This document shows, piece after piece, positions 42,514 through 51,499 of a stretch of DNA of 64,000 nt (positions within the stretch are counted from its first letter, which is position 1; the number at the start of each line of letters is the position of its first letter). The notes under the pieces are model-generated. The model saw nothing but the letters and a program-made list of their open reading frames with translations. It made no database searches and was not told where the DNA came from. The DNA comes from Burkholderia plantarii (GTDB lineage: Bacteria; Pseudomonadota; Gammaproteobacteria; Burkholderiales; Burkholderiaceae). The DNA lies in assembly GCF_001411805.1 (NCBI RefSeq), contig NZ_CP007213.1, positions 3,410,001-3,474,000 of the forward strand, in the 5' to 3' direction. The position numbers and the translations under genes are program-made.

Positions 42514-43455
42514 ATGCGAACAAATGAAACGATTGGGCGCCTGCCTTTTCTGGCCACCTTCGTGCGGGTAGTCGAATTGCGCAGCTTTTCTGCCGCCGCG
42601 CATTCGCTCGGCCAGACGCCGTCGGCCATCAGCCGGCAAATCTCGCGTCTGGAATCGGAATTGGGCGTGCGGCTGCTGGTCAGGACCACCCGCAAACTGC
42701 AGTTGAGCGAGATCGGCGAGCGCGTCTACCGGGCCTGCGAGGACATGATGTCGGCGGCGGAATCGGTCAGCGACATCACTGGCCGGTTCATCGAGAAGCC
42801 GCATGGGCTGGTGCGCGCCAGCGCGCCGCTGAGCTATGGCAAAGCCGTGGTCAGCCCGCACGTCACCGCGTTCCTGCGGGAACACCCGGAGGTGAACGTG
42901 CAGCTGCGACTGACGGACCAGGAGATCGATTTGATCGACGACGCGGTCGATTTCGTGATCCGCATCGGCGAGGAACCGCCGCCGAACCTGGTCGCCAAGC
43001 CGCTGTCGCCGGTGCGCTACGTGCTGTGCGCCTCGGAGGCCTATCTGGCCGGGCGCGGCCGGCCCGCCACGCCGCGCGAGCTGGCCGCGCACGACACCCT
43101 GTTCTTCGGCGACCATCATGCGGACCACCGCTGGTGCTTTCGCCGCGATGGCGAGGAACAGCAGGTGACGGTGCGCGGCCGGTTCGTCGTCAATCACAGC
43201 GAGGCGATGCTCGACGCGGTGCGGGCCGGCGCCGGCGTGGGTTTTCTGCCGGATTTCACCGCCCGCGCGGCGTTGAAACAAAATGAAGTGGTGCGATTAT
43301 TTCCCGACTGGCAGTTGATCACGCCATACAGCGGAATAGCGTGGTTGCTCTATCAGCCGAATCGGCATCTTCCTCCGAAAGTCAGGGTTTTTATTGATCA
43401 CCTGCTTCACGCGATTCCGGAAGCATTTTCCAAATCGCGAATTGACGACATGTAA
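42514..43455 (+). CDS. LysR-family regulator, probable controller of the hypEF cluster
   Basis: A 313-residue LysR protein of the CrgA/DsdC-like group. The HTH occupies residues about 10-65 (FVRVVELRSFSAAAHSLGQT, then ISRQISRLESELGVRLLVRT). The effector domain includes YGKAVVSPHVTAFLREHPEV and ends in an AT-rich 3' part. It points away from the minus-strand cluster, the classical LysR layout. The lower G+C at both ends of the gene suggests recent transfer of the regulator, and perhaps of the cluster edge. Confidence 0.92.
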   Translation: MRTNETIGRLPFLATFVRVVELRSFSAAAHSLGQTPSAISRQISRLESELGVRLLVRTTRKLQLSEIGERVYRACEDMMSAAESVSDITGRFIEKPHGLVRASAPLSYGKAVVSPHVTAFLREHPEVNVQLRLTDQEIDLIDDAVDFVIRIGEEPPPNLVAKPLSPVRYVLCASEAYLAGRGRPATPRELAAHDTLFFGDHHADHRWCFRRDGEEQQVTVRGRFVVNHSEAMLDAVRAGAGVGFLPDFTARAALKQNEVVRLFPDWQLITPYSGIAWLLYQPNRHLPPKVRVFIDHLLHAIPEAFSKSRIDDM

Positions 43456-43638
43456 TGCAAACGTAATAACAAAATGCAATTACATTGGATCGACTGATTT
43501 TCAGGTGCCGGATATTCGGCGGCGGCCATATTGTCCATAGGTATTTGAATCGAGCCGCCGCCGGTTATGCCGCTCAATGCCTGCCGTGATGCGGCGGCAA
43601 TTCGTCGTTAACCGACGGCGCCGGGGGAGGCGGCCAGC

Positions 43639-44487
43639 ATGCCGAGCGTGGCGATCTCGCGGCCGGGCCAGTCGAGGTTGTCGCGCTCGGCGCCGAGCCA
43701 TGCGATGCGGGCGCTGGAAACGCGCCTCGGGATGCGCCTGCCGACCCGCACCACGCGCAGCGTCTCGCCGACCGAAGCCGGCCAGCGGCTCCTGAACGCG
43801 ATCGGCCCGCGCCTGGACGAGGTCGAACTGGAGCAGGGCACGCTCGGCGACACGCGCGACGAGCCCGCCGCAACGGTGCGCATCACCACCCACGATCACG
43901 CCATCAACACCGTGCCGTGGCCTCGGCTGCTGCCCTTGCCGAAGCGCCATCCCGACGTCCACATCGAGTCCAGCGTGGCTACGGGCTGACCGACATCGCC
44001 GCGCAGCGCTTCGACGCCGGCGTGCGCCTCGGCGATCAGGTGGCGCAGGACATGATCGCCGTGCGCGTCGCGTCCGATTTGCGGATGGCGGTGGCGGGCT
44101 CGCCCGACTAACTGGCGGGGCGCCCCATGCCGGCCACGCCCCACGACCTGGCCGGGCATCGCTGCATCAACCTGCGCCTGCCGACCCACGGCGGCCTGTA
44201 TGCGCGGGAATTCGAGCGCGGCGGCCAGAAGCTCGGCGTGCGCGTGGAGGGCCAGGTGAGCTTCAACCATGCCGCGCAGATGCCGTGGGCGGCGAACGAC
44301 GGGCTCGGGCTGACCCATTTGCCGCTCGATGTCCTGCAGCCCGGGGGGCGACGCCGGGCGCCTCGTGCCCGTGCCCGAGCGCTGGTGGCCCGTGTTCCCC
44401 GGCTATCGCCTGCCCCCCCCGAGCCATCGGCAGATCGCGCCGGCGCTGGCGCTCGTGATCGAGGCGCCGCGCCGGCGCATGGCCTGA
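43639..44487 (+). pseudogene. LysR-family pseudogene with two frameshifts and a nonsense codon
   Basis: The translation in three frames rebuilds an almost complete LysR protein: SHAMRALETRLGMRLPTRTT and RSVSPTEAGQRLL, then YGLTDIAAQRFDAGVRLGDQ, then CINLRLPTHGGLYAREFERG and finally RWWPVFPGYRLPPPSHRQIA. Lesions are visible. A one-base loss near 43976-43984 turns a V-D-Y-G segment out of frame. TAA at 44109-44111 replaces a Tyr codon after GSPD. An extra G in the six-G run at 44343-44348 shifts the last 45 codons. The N-terminal HTH is also eroded. Confidence 0.9.
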
Positions 44488-44533
44488 CGCCGCAGCCGCG
44501 CGTGGGCACGAGATGCCCCCACGCGATGCGCCG

Positions 44534-45721
44534 TCAGCGCGACAGGTAGCGCTCCACCAGCCGCGTCCAGAACGCGGCGCCGATCGGCAGGTTGCGGTCG
44601 TTGAAATCGTAGTGCGGGTTGTGGACCATGCAGCCGTCCTCGCCCACGCCGTTGCCGATCCGCAGGAACGAGCCCGGGCGCTGCTGCAGCATGTAGGCGA
44701 AATCCTCGCTGCCCATCAGCGGATCGATCTGCTCGGCCACGTTCTGCTCGCCCACCAGTTCCTTCGCCACCTGCGCGGCGAAATCGGTTTCCGCGTCCGA
44801 GTTGATCACCACCGGGTAGCCGTCGGTGTACTCGACGTGCGCCTTCGCGCCGTAGCTGGCCGCCTGCCCTTGCGCGATCTCGATGATGCGGCGCTTCAGC
44901 TGCGCGCGTACCGTCTCGCTGAACGAGCGCACGCTCAGCGCGAGCTGCGCGCGCTCCGGGATCACGTTGTTCGCGCTGCCCGCGTGGATCGCGCCGATCG
45001 TCACCACCGCCTGCTGCGCCGGATCGAGGTTGCGCGAGACGATGGTCTGCAGCGCCATCACGATGCTGGCCGCCACCACCACCACGTCCACCGTCAGGTG
45101 CGGGCGCGCCGCGTGGCCGCCCACGCCCTCGATCTCGATCCAGACGCGGTCGCCCGCCGCCATGAACGGGCCGCGCCGGAACATCAGCCTGCCCGGTTCC
45201 GCGCCCGGGTGGTTGTGCATGCCGAACACCGCGTCGCACGGGAAACGCTCGAACAGGCCGTCGGCGATCATGCGCTGCGCGCCGCTGTCCACGCCCTTTT
45301 CCTCGGCCGGCTGGAAATAGAGGTGGACCGTGCCCGAGAAGCGCCGCGTGCGCGCGAGCTGGCGCGCCGCGCCGAGCAGCATGGTGGTGTGGCCGTCGTG
45401 GCCGCACGCATGCATCTTGCCGGGCGTCGCGCTCGCGTAGGGCAGGCCGGTTTCCTCGGCGATCGGCAACGCGTCCATGTCGGCGCGGATGCCGATCCGG
45501 CGCGTGCCGTCGCCCACCGTCAGCGTGCCGACCACGCCCGTCACGCCGACCCCGCGCGTGACCTGCCAGCCCCAGCTCTCGAGCCGCTCGGCGACCAGCG
45601 CGGCCGTGGCCACTTCCTCGAACGCGAGTTCGGGATGGCGGTGGATGTGGTGGCGGATGTCGAGCAGGTCGGGGGTGTCGTCGGCGAGGTCGGCGAGTTC
45701 GGTGTGGCGGGTGTCGGTCAT
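44534..45721 (-). CDS. M20-family amidohydrolase (aminoacylase/hippurate hydrolase type)
   Basis: A 395-residue M20D metallohydrolase. ACGHDGHTTMLLGAAR holds the metal-binding Cys106, His108 and His111 region; YFQPAEEKG has the catalytic Glu pair, FGMHNHPG a metal His, and GSEDFAYML the late conserved block. ATG 45721 has GGAG upstream. Members cleave N-acyl amino acids such as hippurate. It stands alone next to the LysR pseudogene, which may once have regulated it. Substrate unknown. Confidence 0.94.
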   Translation of the reverse strand: MTDTRHTELADLADDTPDLLDIRHHIHRHPELAFEEVATAALVAERLESWGWQVTRGVGVTGVVGTLTVGDGTRRIGIRADMDALPIAEETGLPYASATPGKMHACGHDGHTTMLLGAARQLARTRRFSGTVHLYFQPAEEKGVDSGAQRMIADGLFERFPCDAVFGMHNHPGAEPGRLMFRRGPFMAAGDRVWIEIEGVGGHAARPHLTVDVVVVAASIVMALQTIVSRNLDPAQQAVVTIGAIHAGSANNVIPERAQLALSVRSFSETVRAQLKRRIIEIAQGQAASYGAKAHVEYTDGYPVVINSDAETDFAAQVAKELVGEQNVAEQIDPLMGSEDFAYMLQQRPGSFLRIGNGVGEDGCMVHNPHYDFNDRNLPIGAAFWTRLVERYLSR

Positions 45722-45801
45722 CGGGGGCTCCTGGGGGCTTGAATGCGGGGAAGCGCGCCACTATAGCCAGACAGATCGCGCTTCATAAGATGCGGGATTT
45801 T

Positions 45802-47202
45802 TCACCGTGATAAGCGGGGTTTATCACCCGCTGCTGCATCGGTATCGCATGCATCGGGGGGCGTGGGGGCCGAGCAGGGTGGCTGCACCAGCTTGTGAAG
45901 ATCGTGGTGCCGGGCCAGCACGGCTTCCACGCGGGCGGTGCGCATCCTGATCCTGACCTTGGAGTCCTCGACGAACCCGACGGCAAGCTTCGATCGCTCG
46001 GTATCGATGATTTCCGTGACGAACGCCCGGAAGTCGTCGGATCGAATCAAATCCCAGATCTTCAGGTCCTGCTTCATGAGGGGGACCACGGCGTTCAGAA
46101 CGACCTGCCCATTCAACGGCCAGGAAAACCGGCTCATCATGTACGTGTCGTCTCGAAACTTGATCGCCACATACAGGACCAGCAACTCGCGCATCTTTCG
46201 AAAATCGTCGCGCCCGGTGCCGTTGCTCAGCAACTTGTAGAAGCCGTCGCCGACGGCGACCTCTCCCGGATGCCGGAAGCAGTAATCGGCTAGCGCCCCG
46301 GCGGCCAGCACCGCGATGCGCGCCTCGAGGTATCGCAGGTCATCCCATGCACCCGCCACGCTATCGAGATGAATCGTGCAGTGCCCGTCAGGCTCCGTTT
46401 TCGCGTCCCATCGGCACGACCAGGCGAGTTCGATCGCACTGGTCCTGATGCCGAGCTTGCAGGCGGCAATCCAATGCCCCAGCTCGTGAGCAAACAGGCA
46501 CTTCACGTCGTCGTCGCCCTTGCCCCCAAGCACGTCCTCCCCCGACGCCACCTCGCTGTCATCCACGCGCACCGGCACGCTCTTCACGTCGTCAAACCGC
46601 ACTTCGTTGACGCCCGGCTGATATCCGGCCGCCACGCCATCATCGAAGTCGACGCGTCCATTCGGGAGACGGCCATCCGGATCGAGCCGCGTGTGGCAAA
46701 AATCGTCCAGAAAACGCAGGAATGCGTCCTCGGTGATCAGCGCCGAGAGCGGTTTGAGACCGAATTCCAGTATCACCTTGTTGACCTTGTCCGCAAACGC
46801 CTCATCGGAACAGGCCTCGGCGCCCTGGCAGCCGGCGATCCGATTTCGCGTCAAATGAACGATGGCCACCTCATGGGCAATCGAGTCGTCGCTCCCGTGC
46901 CCCAGACACTGCCAGAACTGGTCCGGCGACGGCGTCCGCCCCTGGGCCACCGCATCCCGCTGGACAACGAGCGCTTCCGCCCAAGCCCGGGCACAGAGCA
47001 CGAGAAGCCGCTTGCGCAGGTACGCGTCCGGATCACGCTGCCGGATCAACCCGACCCAATCCATGAAATCCGGATTCTCGAGTTTCAGCGAGTGGTCGTA
47101 GGGATCGATCGTCACGACGATTTTCTCGCAACCCACCCCGGCGTGGCGCGCGGCAATGACCGTCCCCAGCACGCCCGCCAGAAATTGCTTCCCGCTCTTC
47201 AC
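45802..47202 (-). CDS. Unrecognised protein with HExxH motif (putative metallopeptidase)
   Basis: A 466-residue protein I cannot place in a named family. CLFAHELGHWIAACKLG (HELGH at 239-243) has the zincin HExxH pattern with the aromatic/hydrophobic context seen in M41/M50-like and ImmA-like peptidases, but no third ligand can be assigned. No signal peptide or membrane helix is evident. GTG 47202 follows GAGGGCGG. It lies 35 bases after a 152-residue gene in the same direction, probably co-transcribed. Its base composition is somewhat lower in G+C than the flanks, suggesting transfer. Confidence 0.6.
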   Translation of the reverse strand: MKSGKQFLAGVLGTVIAARHAGVGCEKIVVTIDPYDHSLKLENPDFMDWVGLIRQRDPDAYLRKRLLVLCARAWAEALVVQRDAVAQGRTPSPDQFWQCLGHGSDDSIAHEVAIVHLTRNRIAGCQGAEACSDEAFADKVNKVILEFGLKPLSALITEDAFLRFLDDFCHTRLDPDGRLPNGRVDFDDGVAAGYQPGVNEVRFDDVKSVPVRVDDSEVASGEDVLGGKGDDDVKCLFAHELGHWIAACKLGIRTSAIELAWSCRWDAKTEPDGHCTIHLDSVAGAWDDLRYLEARIAVLAAGALADYCFRHPGEVAVGDGFYKLLSNGTGRDDFRKMRELLVLYVAIKFRDDTYMMSRFSWPLNGQVVLNAVVPLMKQDLKIWDLIRSDDFRAFVTEIIDTERSKLAVGFVEDSKVRIRMRTARVEAVLARHHDLHKLVQPPCSAPTPPDACDTDAAAGDKPRLSR

Positions 47203-47237
47203 GATTCGCCGCCCTCGCCAATGTTCATGAAACGAAC

Positions 47238-47696
47238 CTACATGCGCCGACGCCGCCGTTCCTCCTCCGCCTCGCGCGATCGCTCGGCCAGCCGCGCCAC
47301 GTCCTCATCCAGCTGCGCGTACTCGCCATCGCAGAACAGCCGGCACAGCCGATCGACATCGCCACGCGCCTGAACCTCGAAGGTCACGACCTCGCGGTCC
47401 GCTTTTGGCTTGCCCATGCCGAACCAGCCTTTCTTCTCGCGCATCGACACCGCGTTGAGCTGGAAGCTGTCACCGAGCGTGGTGCCGAGCGCGCTGATCC
47501 ACAGCTCGCGGCGCGCTTCGGCATCCTGCAACACCAGCGCCGGCAGCGGCCCGCTCTGCTCGTCGTTCCATTGCGCCAGTTGCCCGGCCCACGGAAAACG
47601 CTCCAGCGCGTGAATGAAGCCGTCGTAATCGACACTGCCCTGCGGATCGAGTTGCTCGTAGTCGTAGCCGGTCTTTTGAATGGCATAGGTCAACAT
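47238..47696 (-). CDS. Conserved-looking hypothetical protein upstream of the HExxH protein
   Basis: A 152-residue soluble protein beginning MLTYAIQKTGYDYEQLDPQG with a highly charged helical C-terminus (ending EREAEEERRRRR-like, residues about 130-152). I do not recognise it. Overall acidity, size and position ahead of a putative peptidase would fit a partner or immunity protein, but nothing proves it. The ribosome site is weak, so the start at 47696 is less certain. Confidence 0.6.
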   Translation of the reverse strand: MLTYAIQKTGYDYEQLDPQGSVDYDGFIHALERFPWAGQLAQWNDEQSGPLPALVLQDAEARRELWISALGTTLGDSFQLNAVSMREKKGWFGMGKPKADREVVTFEVQARGDVDRLCRLFCDGEYAQLDEDVARLAERSREAEEERRRRRM

Positions 47697-47766
47697 GGCG
47701 GGATCCCGACGAAGAGGAAGCGAGGGAGCACCAATATACGCCGTGATACGCCAGGGCGGACCGCCG

Positions 47767-48684
47767 TCATGTCGGCCGGCGCCAGACCGGCTCGCTCAGG
47801 TGCTCGGCGAAATAGTCGGACAGCGCGCTGACCTTCGCGGGTCGCGCGCGCGCCGACGGCGTGACGAAGTAGAGGCCGCCGCGCGTCAGCGACCAATCGG
47901 TGAGGATCGCCTCGAGCCGGCCGTCGGCCAGATATTCGCCGGCGATGAACTCCGGCAGCTCGGCGATCGCGAGCCCGTCGAGCAGCATCGGCAGCAACGC
48001 GTCCGCGTTCGTCACGCGCAGCGGGCCGATGGGCATCACCGGCTCTTCGTCGCCGGCGTCGTTGGTGAAGCGCCAGACGTCGCTGCGCGCGCGATAGGCA
48101 TAGGACAGGCAGGCGCGCCCGGCCAGCTCGCGCGGATGCGCGGGGCGCCCCTCGCGGGCGAGATAGCCGGGCGAGGCGACCAGGTACTGCGTGACCGCGC
48201 ACAGGCGCCGCGCGACCAGCGACGAGTCGGGAAGCGCGGCGATGCGCAGCGCCGCGTCGAACCCGTCCGCCACCAGATCGACGGTGGCATCGGCCAGGTG
48301 CAGATCGACCGACACGTCCGGATACCGGCGAAAGAAACCCGGCATCAGCGGCGCGACCCAGCGCAGCCCGAACGACATCGGCACCGCGAGCCGCACCAGC
48401 CCGCGCGGCTGCACCGACAGCTCGCGCGCCGCGCCCTCGGCCGCCTCGGCCTGCCGGTAGATCTCGCCGGCCTTCTCGCAGAGCGTCCTGCCGAACTCGG
48501 TCAGCGCGAGCTGGCGCGAGGTGCGATTGAACAGGCGCGCGCCGAGCCGGTCTTCCAGACGCGCCACGCCGCGCGAAACGGTGGCCACCGACACGCCCAT
48601 CTCGCGCGCCGCCGCGGCGAACGAGCCCTCCTCCGCCACCTTGGCGAACATCGCGAGTCCCTCGAAATCAGGCAGCTTCGACAT
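47767..48684 (-). CDS. LysR-family regulator
   Basis: A 305-residue LysR protein (HTH at residues about 8-65: [20 protein letters not shown]; effector domain from about 95, [20 protein letters not shown]). It belongs to the CrgA-like branch that commonly represses or activates a divergent oxidoreductase. It diverges from the SDR gene at 48851 with a 166-base spacer holding an inverted repeat. Confidence 0.93.
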   Translation of the reverse strand: MSKLPDFEGLAMFAKVAEEGSFAAAAREMGVSVATVSRGVARLEDRLGARLFNRTSRQLALTEFGRTLCEKAGEIYRQAEAAEGAARELSVQPRGLVRLAVPMSFGLRWVAPLMPGFFRRYPDVSVDLHLADATVDLVADGFDAALRIAALPDSSLVARRLCAVTQYLVASPGYLAREGRPAHPRELAGRACLSYAYRARSDVWRFTNDAGDEEPVMPIGPLRVTNADALLPMLLDGLAIAELPEFIAGEYLADGRLEAILTDWSLTRGGLYFVTPSARARPAKVSALSDYFAEHLSEPVWRRPT

Positions 48685-48703
48685 CGGCGTTCATCATTTC
48701 AAA

Positions 48704-48729
48704 AATGCAACGTTGGTTTGCGATGCATT
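48704..48729. promoter_or_regulatory. Candidate LysR operator
   Basis: AATGCA (48704-48709) and TGCATT (48724-48729) form an inverted repeat with a 14-base spacer about 20-45 bases upstream of the LysR start codon, in AT-rich DNA between the divergent LysR and SDR genes. Confidence 0.35.
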
Positions 48730-48850
48730 CTATTTCGAAAAGATCAGCGCGTCGATATTCTCCTCACATCGCAGCACACACGACACGCCGCGATCGCCGC
48801 CAACCCGGCGGCATCCACCCAACCGAACGGATCGAAACAGGAGCATCACC

Positions 48851-49615
48851 ATGGCACGCAAGCTCGACAACAAGATCGCACTCGTCACCGGCGCCACCAC
48901 CGGCATCGGCCTTGCCACCGCGCAGCGCTTCGCCGCCGAAGGCGCGCACGTCTACCTGACCGGCCGCCGCCAGGCCGAACTCGACGCGGCCGTCGCCTCG
49001 ATCCGCGCGGCCGGCGGCGCGGCCACCGGCCTGCGCGTGGACTCGACCCGGCTCGACCAGCTCGATGCGCTGTATGCGCAGATCCGCGAGGAACAAGGCC
49101 GCCTCGACGTGCTGTTCGCCAACGCCGGCGGCGGCTCGATGCTGCCGCTCGGCGAGATCACCGAGGCTCACTTCGACGACACCTTCGACCGCAACGTGAA
49201 GGCCGTGCTGTTCACGGTGCAAAAGGCGCTGCCGCTGCTGGCCGACGGCGCGTCGGTGATCCTGACCGGCTCGACGGCCGGCAGCGCGGGCACCGCCGCG
49301 TTCAGCGTCTACTCGGCCTCGAAGGCGGCGGTGCGCGCGTTCGCCCGCAGCTGGATTCTCGACCTGAAGCCGCGCCGCATCCGCGTGAACACCCTCAGCC
49401 CGGGCGCGACGCGCACGCCCGGCCTGCTCGACCTGGCCGGCCAGGACGAAGCGCAGCGGCAGGGGCTGGCCGACTACCTGGCCGCGCAGATCCCGCTGGA
49501 GCGCCTCGGCGAGCCGGAGGAAATCGCGAGCGCCGCGCTGTTCCTGGCCTCGGACGACGCGAGCTTCGTGAACGGCGCGGAACTGTTCGTCGATGGCGGC
49601 CAGCAGCAGATCTGA
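48851..49615 (+). CDS. Short-chain dehydrogenase/reductase
   Basis: A 254-residue classical [14 protein letters not shown] is the nucleotide-binding loop, NAGGGS the NNAG-type motif (here A-NAG), and Ser141, Tyr154 and Lys158 (SVYSASK) the catalytic triad. Arg39-40 after the second strand favours NADP. It is divergent from a LysR gene and followed 69 bases later by a pirin gene, a very common pairing in proteobacteria that hints at a redox or electrophile response. Confidence 0.95.
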   Translation: MARKLDNKIALVTGATTGIGLATAQRFAAEGAHVYLTGRRQAELDAAVASIRAAGGAATGLRVDSTRLDQLDALYAQIREEQGRLDVLFANAGGGSMLPLGEITEAHFDDTFDRNVKAVLFTVQKALPLLADGASVILTGSTAGSAGTAAFSVYSASKAAVRAFARSWILDLKPRRIRVNTLSPGATRTPGLLDLAGQDEAQRQGLADYLAAQIPLERLGEPEEIASAALFLASDDASFVNGAELFVDGGQQQI

Positions 49616-49684
49616 GCGCGGGACCGGGCGGCCCGGTGCGCGAGTCCTGCGTGCCCCGCCCGGCCCTTTCGAGAGCCAAGCGTC

Positions 49685-50404
49685 ATGATCGAACCTCGCT
49701 GCTTCGCGTCGCTGGGCTGCCTCTCGCGAGACTGGCTGAACACGCGGCTGCATTTCCGCCACGGCGATCTCGGCGGCGCCGGGCATCATCCGCTCGGCCC
49801 GCTGATCGTCTGGAACGACGACGAAATCGCGCCGCGTTCGGGCTTCGGCCTGCATCCGCATCGCGACGTCGAGATCGTGACCTGGGTACGCTCGGGCGCG
49901 ATCACGCACGAGGACGACGCGGGCAATCGCGCGCGCATCGTCGCCGGCTGCACGCAGACGATGAGCGCGGGCAGCGGCGTCCATCATGCCGAGCGCAACG
50001 CGGAAAGCGTGCCGGCGCGGCTGTTCCAGATCTGGCTGCGGCCACGCCGGCCCGGCGGCTCGGCGCGCTGGGCGACCTGCTGGTGCTCGCACGAGCGGCG
50101 CGAAGGCCGCTTCGTGACGGTGGCGAGCGGCGACCCGGCGGACCAGCGGGCGGGCGCGCTGCCGATCGACGCCGACGCGCGCGTGCGCGTCGCGACGCTG
50201 CGCGAAGGAGCCCTCCTGCGTTGCGTGCTGGCCGCGCCGCGCATCGCCTATGTCGTGGCCGACCAGGGCGGCATCGAGCTCGGACCGGTGCGGCTCGGGC
50301 CGCGCGACGGCGCGGTGGTGACGGACGAGCCGGAGATCACCTTGATCGCGCGCGAGGACACCGACGTGGTGATGGTGGAGTTGCTGAGCCCGGGCGAGTG
50401 CTGA
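49685..50404 (+). CDS. Pirin-family protein (bicupin, quercetinase-like)
   Basis: A 239-residue bicupin. GFGLHPHRDVEIVTWV has the metal-binding His residues, followed by a third His at ITHEDD-like spacing and AGSGVHHAERN. The C-terminal cupin lacks metal residues, as usual in YhhW-type pirins. Such proteins can show quercetin 2,3-dioxygenase activity in vitro. Probably co-transcribed with the SDR upstream. Confidence 0.93.
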   Translation: MIEPRCFASLGCLSRDWLNTRLHFRHGDLGGAGHHPLGPLIVWNDDEIAPRSGFGLHPHRDVEIVTWVRSGAITHEDDAGNRARIVAGCTQTMSAGSGVHHAERNAESVPARLFQIWLRPRRPGGSARWATCWCSHERREGRFVTVASGDPADQRAGALPIDADARVRVATLREGALLRCVLAAPRIAYVVADQGGIELGPVRLGPRDGAVVTDEPEITLIAREDTDVVMVELLSPGEC

Positions 50405-50458
50405 ATCTGATTGCGCACGCAACTATTTTATCCACTGTCGCTTCGCCTGACCGTCTTG

Positions 50459-50502
50459 CGGCGTGGCGACCTTTTTTAAGGGCAATACGTCCTTTAAGCC
50501 AT
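50459..50502. promoter_or_regulatory. Candidate GlxA-type operator upstream of the SDR gene
   Basis: A 23-base element at 50480-50502 (core ACGTCCTTT at 50487-50495) matches an element at 53984-54006 at 19 of 23 positions. A weaker copy (GCGACCTTT at 50466-50474) precedes it by exactly 21 bases, two helical turns, as expected for AraC-type dimeric binding. It is 100 bases before ATG 50602. Confidence 0.6.
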
Positions 50503-50601
50503 CTGCCTCGCGTTCCATAATTTGCCCGTCAATCAGGTCGAGCCAGGCGTCGTTTCGCCCGTCGCTCGTGACCTGATCCACCACGAGGCAGGGAACGGAA
50601 C

Positions 50602-51354
50602 ATGAACATGAGGCTCAGCAACAAGACGGCATTGATCACGGGCGGCACGAGCGGCATCGGGCTCGCGACCGCGCGGCTGTTCATCGCCGAAGGCGCGCGC
50701 GTGGCGGTGACCGGCCGCGACGAGGCCGCGTTTGAACGCGTGCGGGCCGAGCTTGGCGGAAACGCGCTCGTGCTGAAGGGCGACGTGCGTTCGATCGAGG
50801 ACATGCGGGCCGTCGCCGCCACGATCAAGGCGCGCTTCGGCGGCCTGGACGTGGTGTTCGCCAACGCGGGCTGGGCGTTCCCGTCCGCGCTCGGCGACAT
50901 CGACGACACGCTTTACGACGCGATCATGGACGTCAACGTCAAGGGCGTGGTGCTCACGCTGCAGGCGGTGCTGCCCGACCTGCGCGACGGCGCCTCGTTC
51001 ATCCTCAACACCTCGTTCGTCGCGCAGACCGGCCAGCACGGCATCTCGCTGACGGCGGCGGCCAAGGCCGCCGTGCGCTCGCTCGCCCGCAGCTGGTCCC
51101 ACGAGTTTCTCGACCGCAGGATCCGCTTCAACGCGATCGCGCCCGGCGCGATCGATACGCCGCTGATCGGCAAGTGGGGCATGCCCGATGCGTGGGTGCG
51201 CGACACCAAGGCCGGACTCGCCAAGGCCATTCCGGTAGGCCATCTGGGCAAGGCCGACGACATCGCCCACGCGGCGCTCTATCTCGCCAGCGACGAATCC
51301 TCCTACGTGGTCGGCACCGAACTCGTCGTCGACGGCGGCGCCTCGCAGCTTTAG
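50602..51354 (+). CDS. SDR-family protein lacking the catalytic Tyr
   Basis: A 250-residue SDR fold protein. ITGGTSGIGLATARLF is the cofactor loop and FANAG the second motif. Ser138 and Lys155 are in place, but the catalytic Tyr position is Thr151 (GISLTAAAKAAV), so ordinary ketoreductase activity is doubtful. It starts behind the shared operator and is followed by the DJ-1/PfpI and NTF2-like genes on the same strand, likely one operon controlled by the GlxA-type regulator at 52955. Confidence 0.9.
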   Translation: MNMRLSNKTALITGGTSGIGLATARLFIAEGARVAVTGRDEAAFERVRAELGGNALVLKGDVRSIEDMRAVAATIKARFGGLDVVFANAGWAFPSALGDIDDTLYDAIMDVNVKGVVLTLQAVLPDLRDGASFILNTSFVAQTGQHGISLTAAAKAAVRSLARSWSHEFLDRRIRFNAIAPGAIDTPLIGKWGMPDAWVRDTKAGLAKAIPVGHLGKADDIAHAALYLASDESSYVVGTELVVDGGASQL

Positions 51355-51499
51355 GCCGCCCGTGCCGATCCGCCGGATCGGCTTCCTCCATCGCGATCCC
51401 TGGCTCACCACGCCTGCCGTCGTGGTGGCGGGCCCGCCTCTGCCCAAACCGACCACGCGCGCCGCCTGGCCGGCGCGACAACCGTAAGGAGACCTCATC

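Noticed and set aside
43452..43488. AT-rich inverted repeat after the LysR gene as terminator
   Set aside because: The repeat has an unpaired base, a long loop and no T run; too weak to call.
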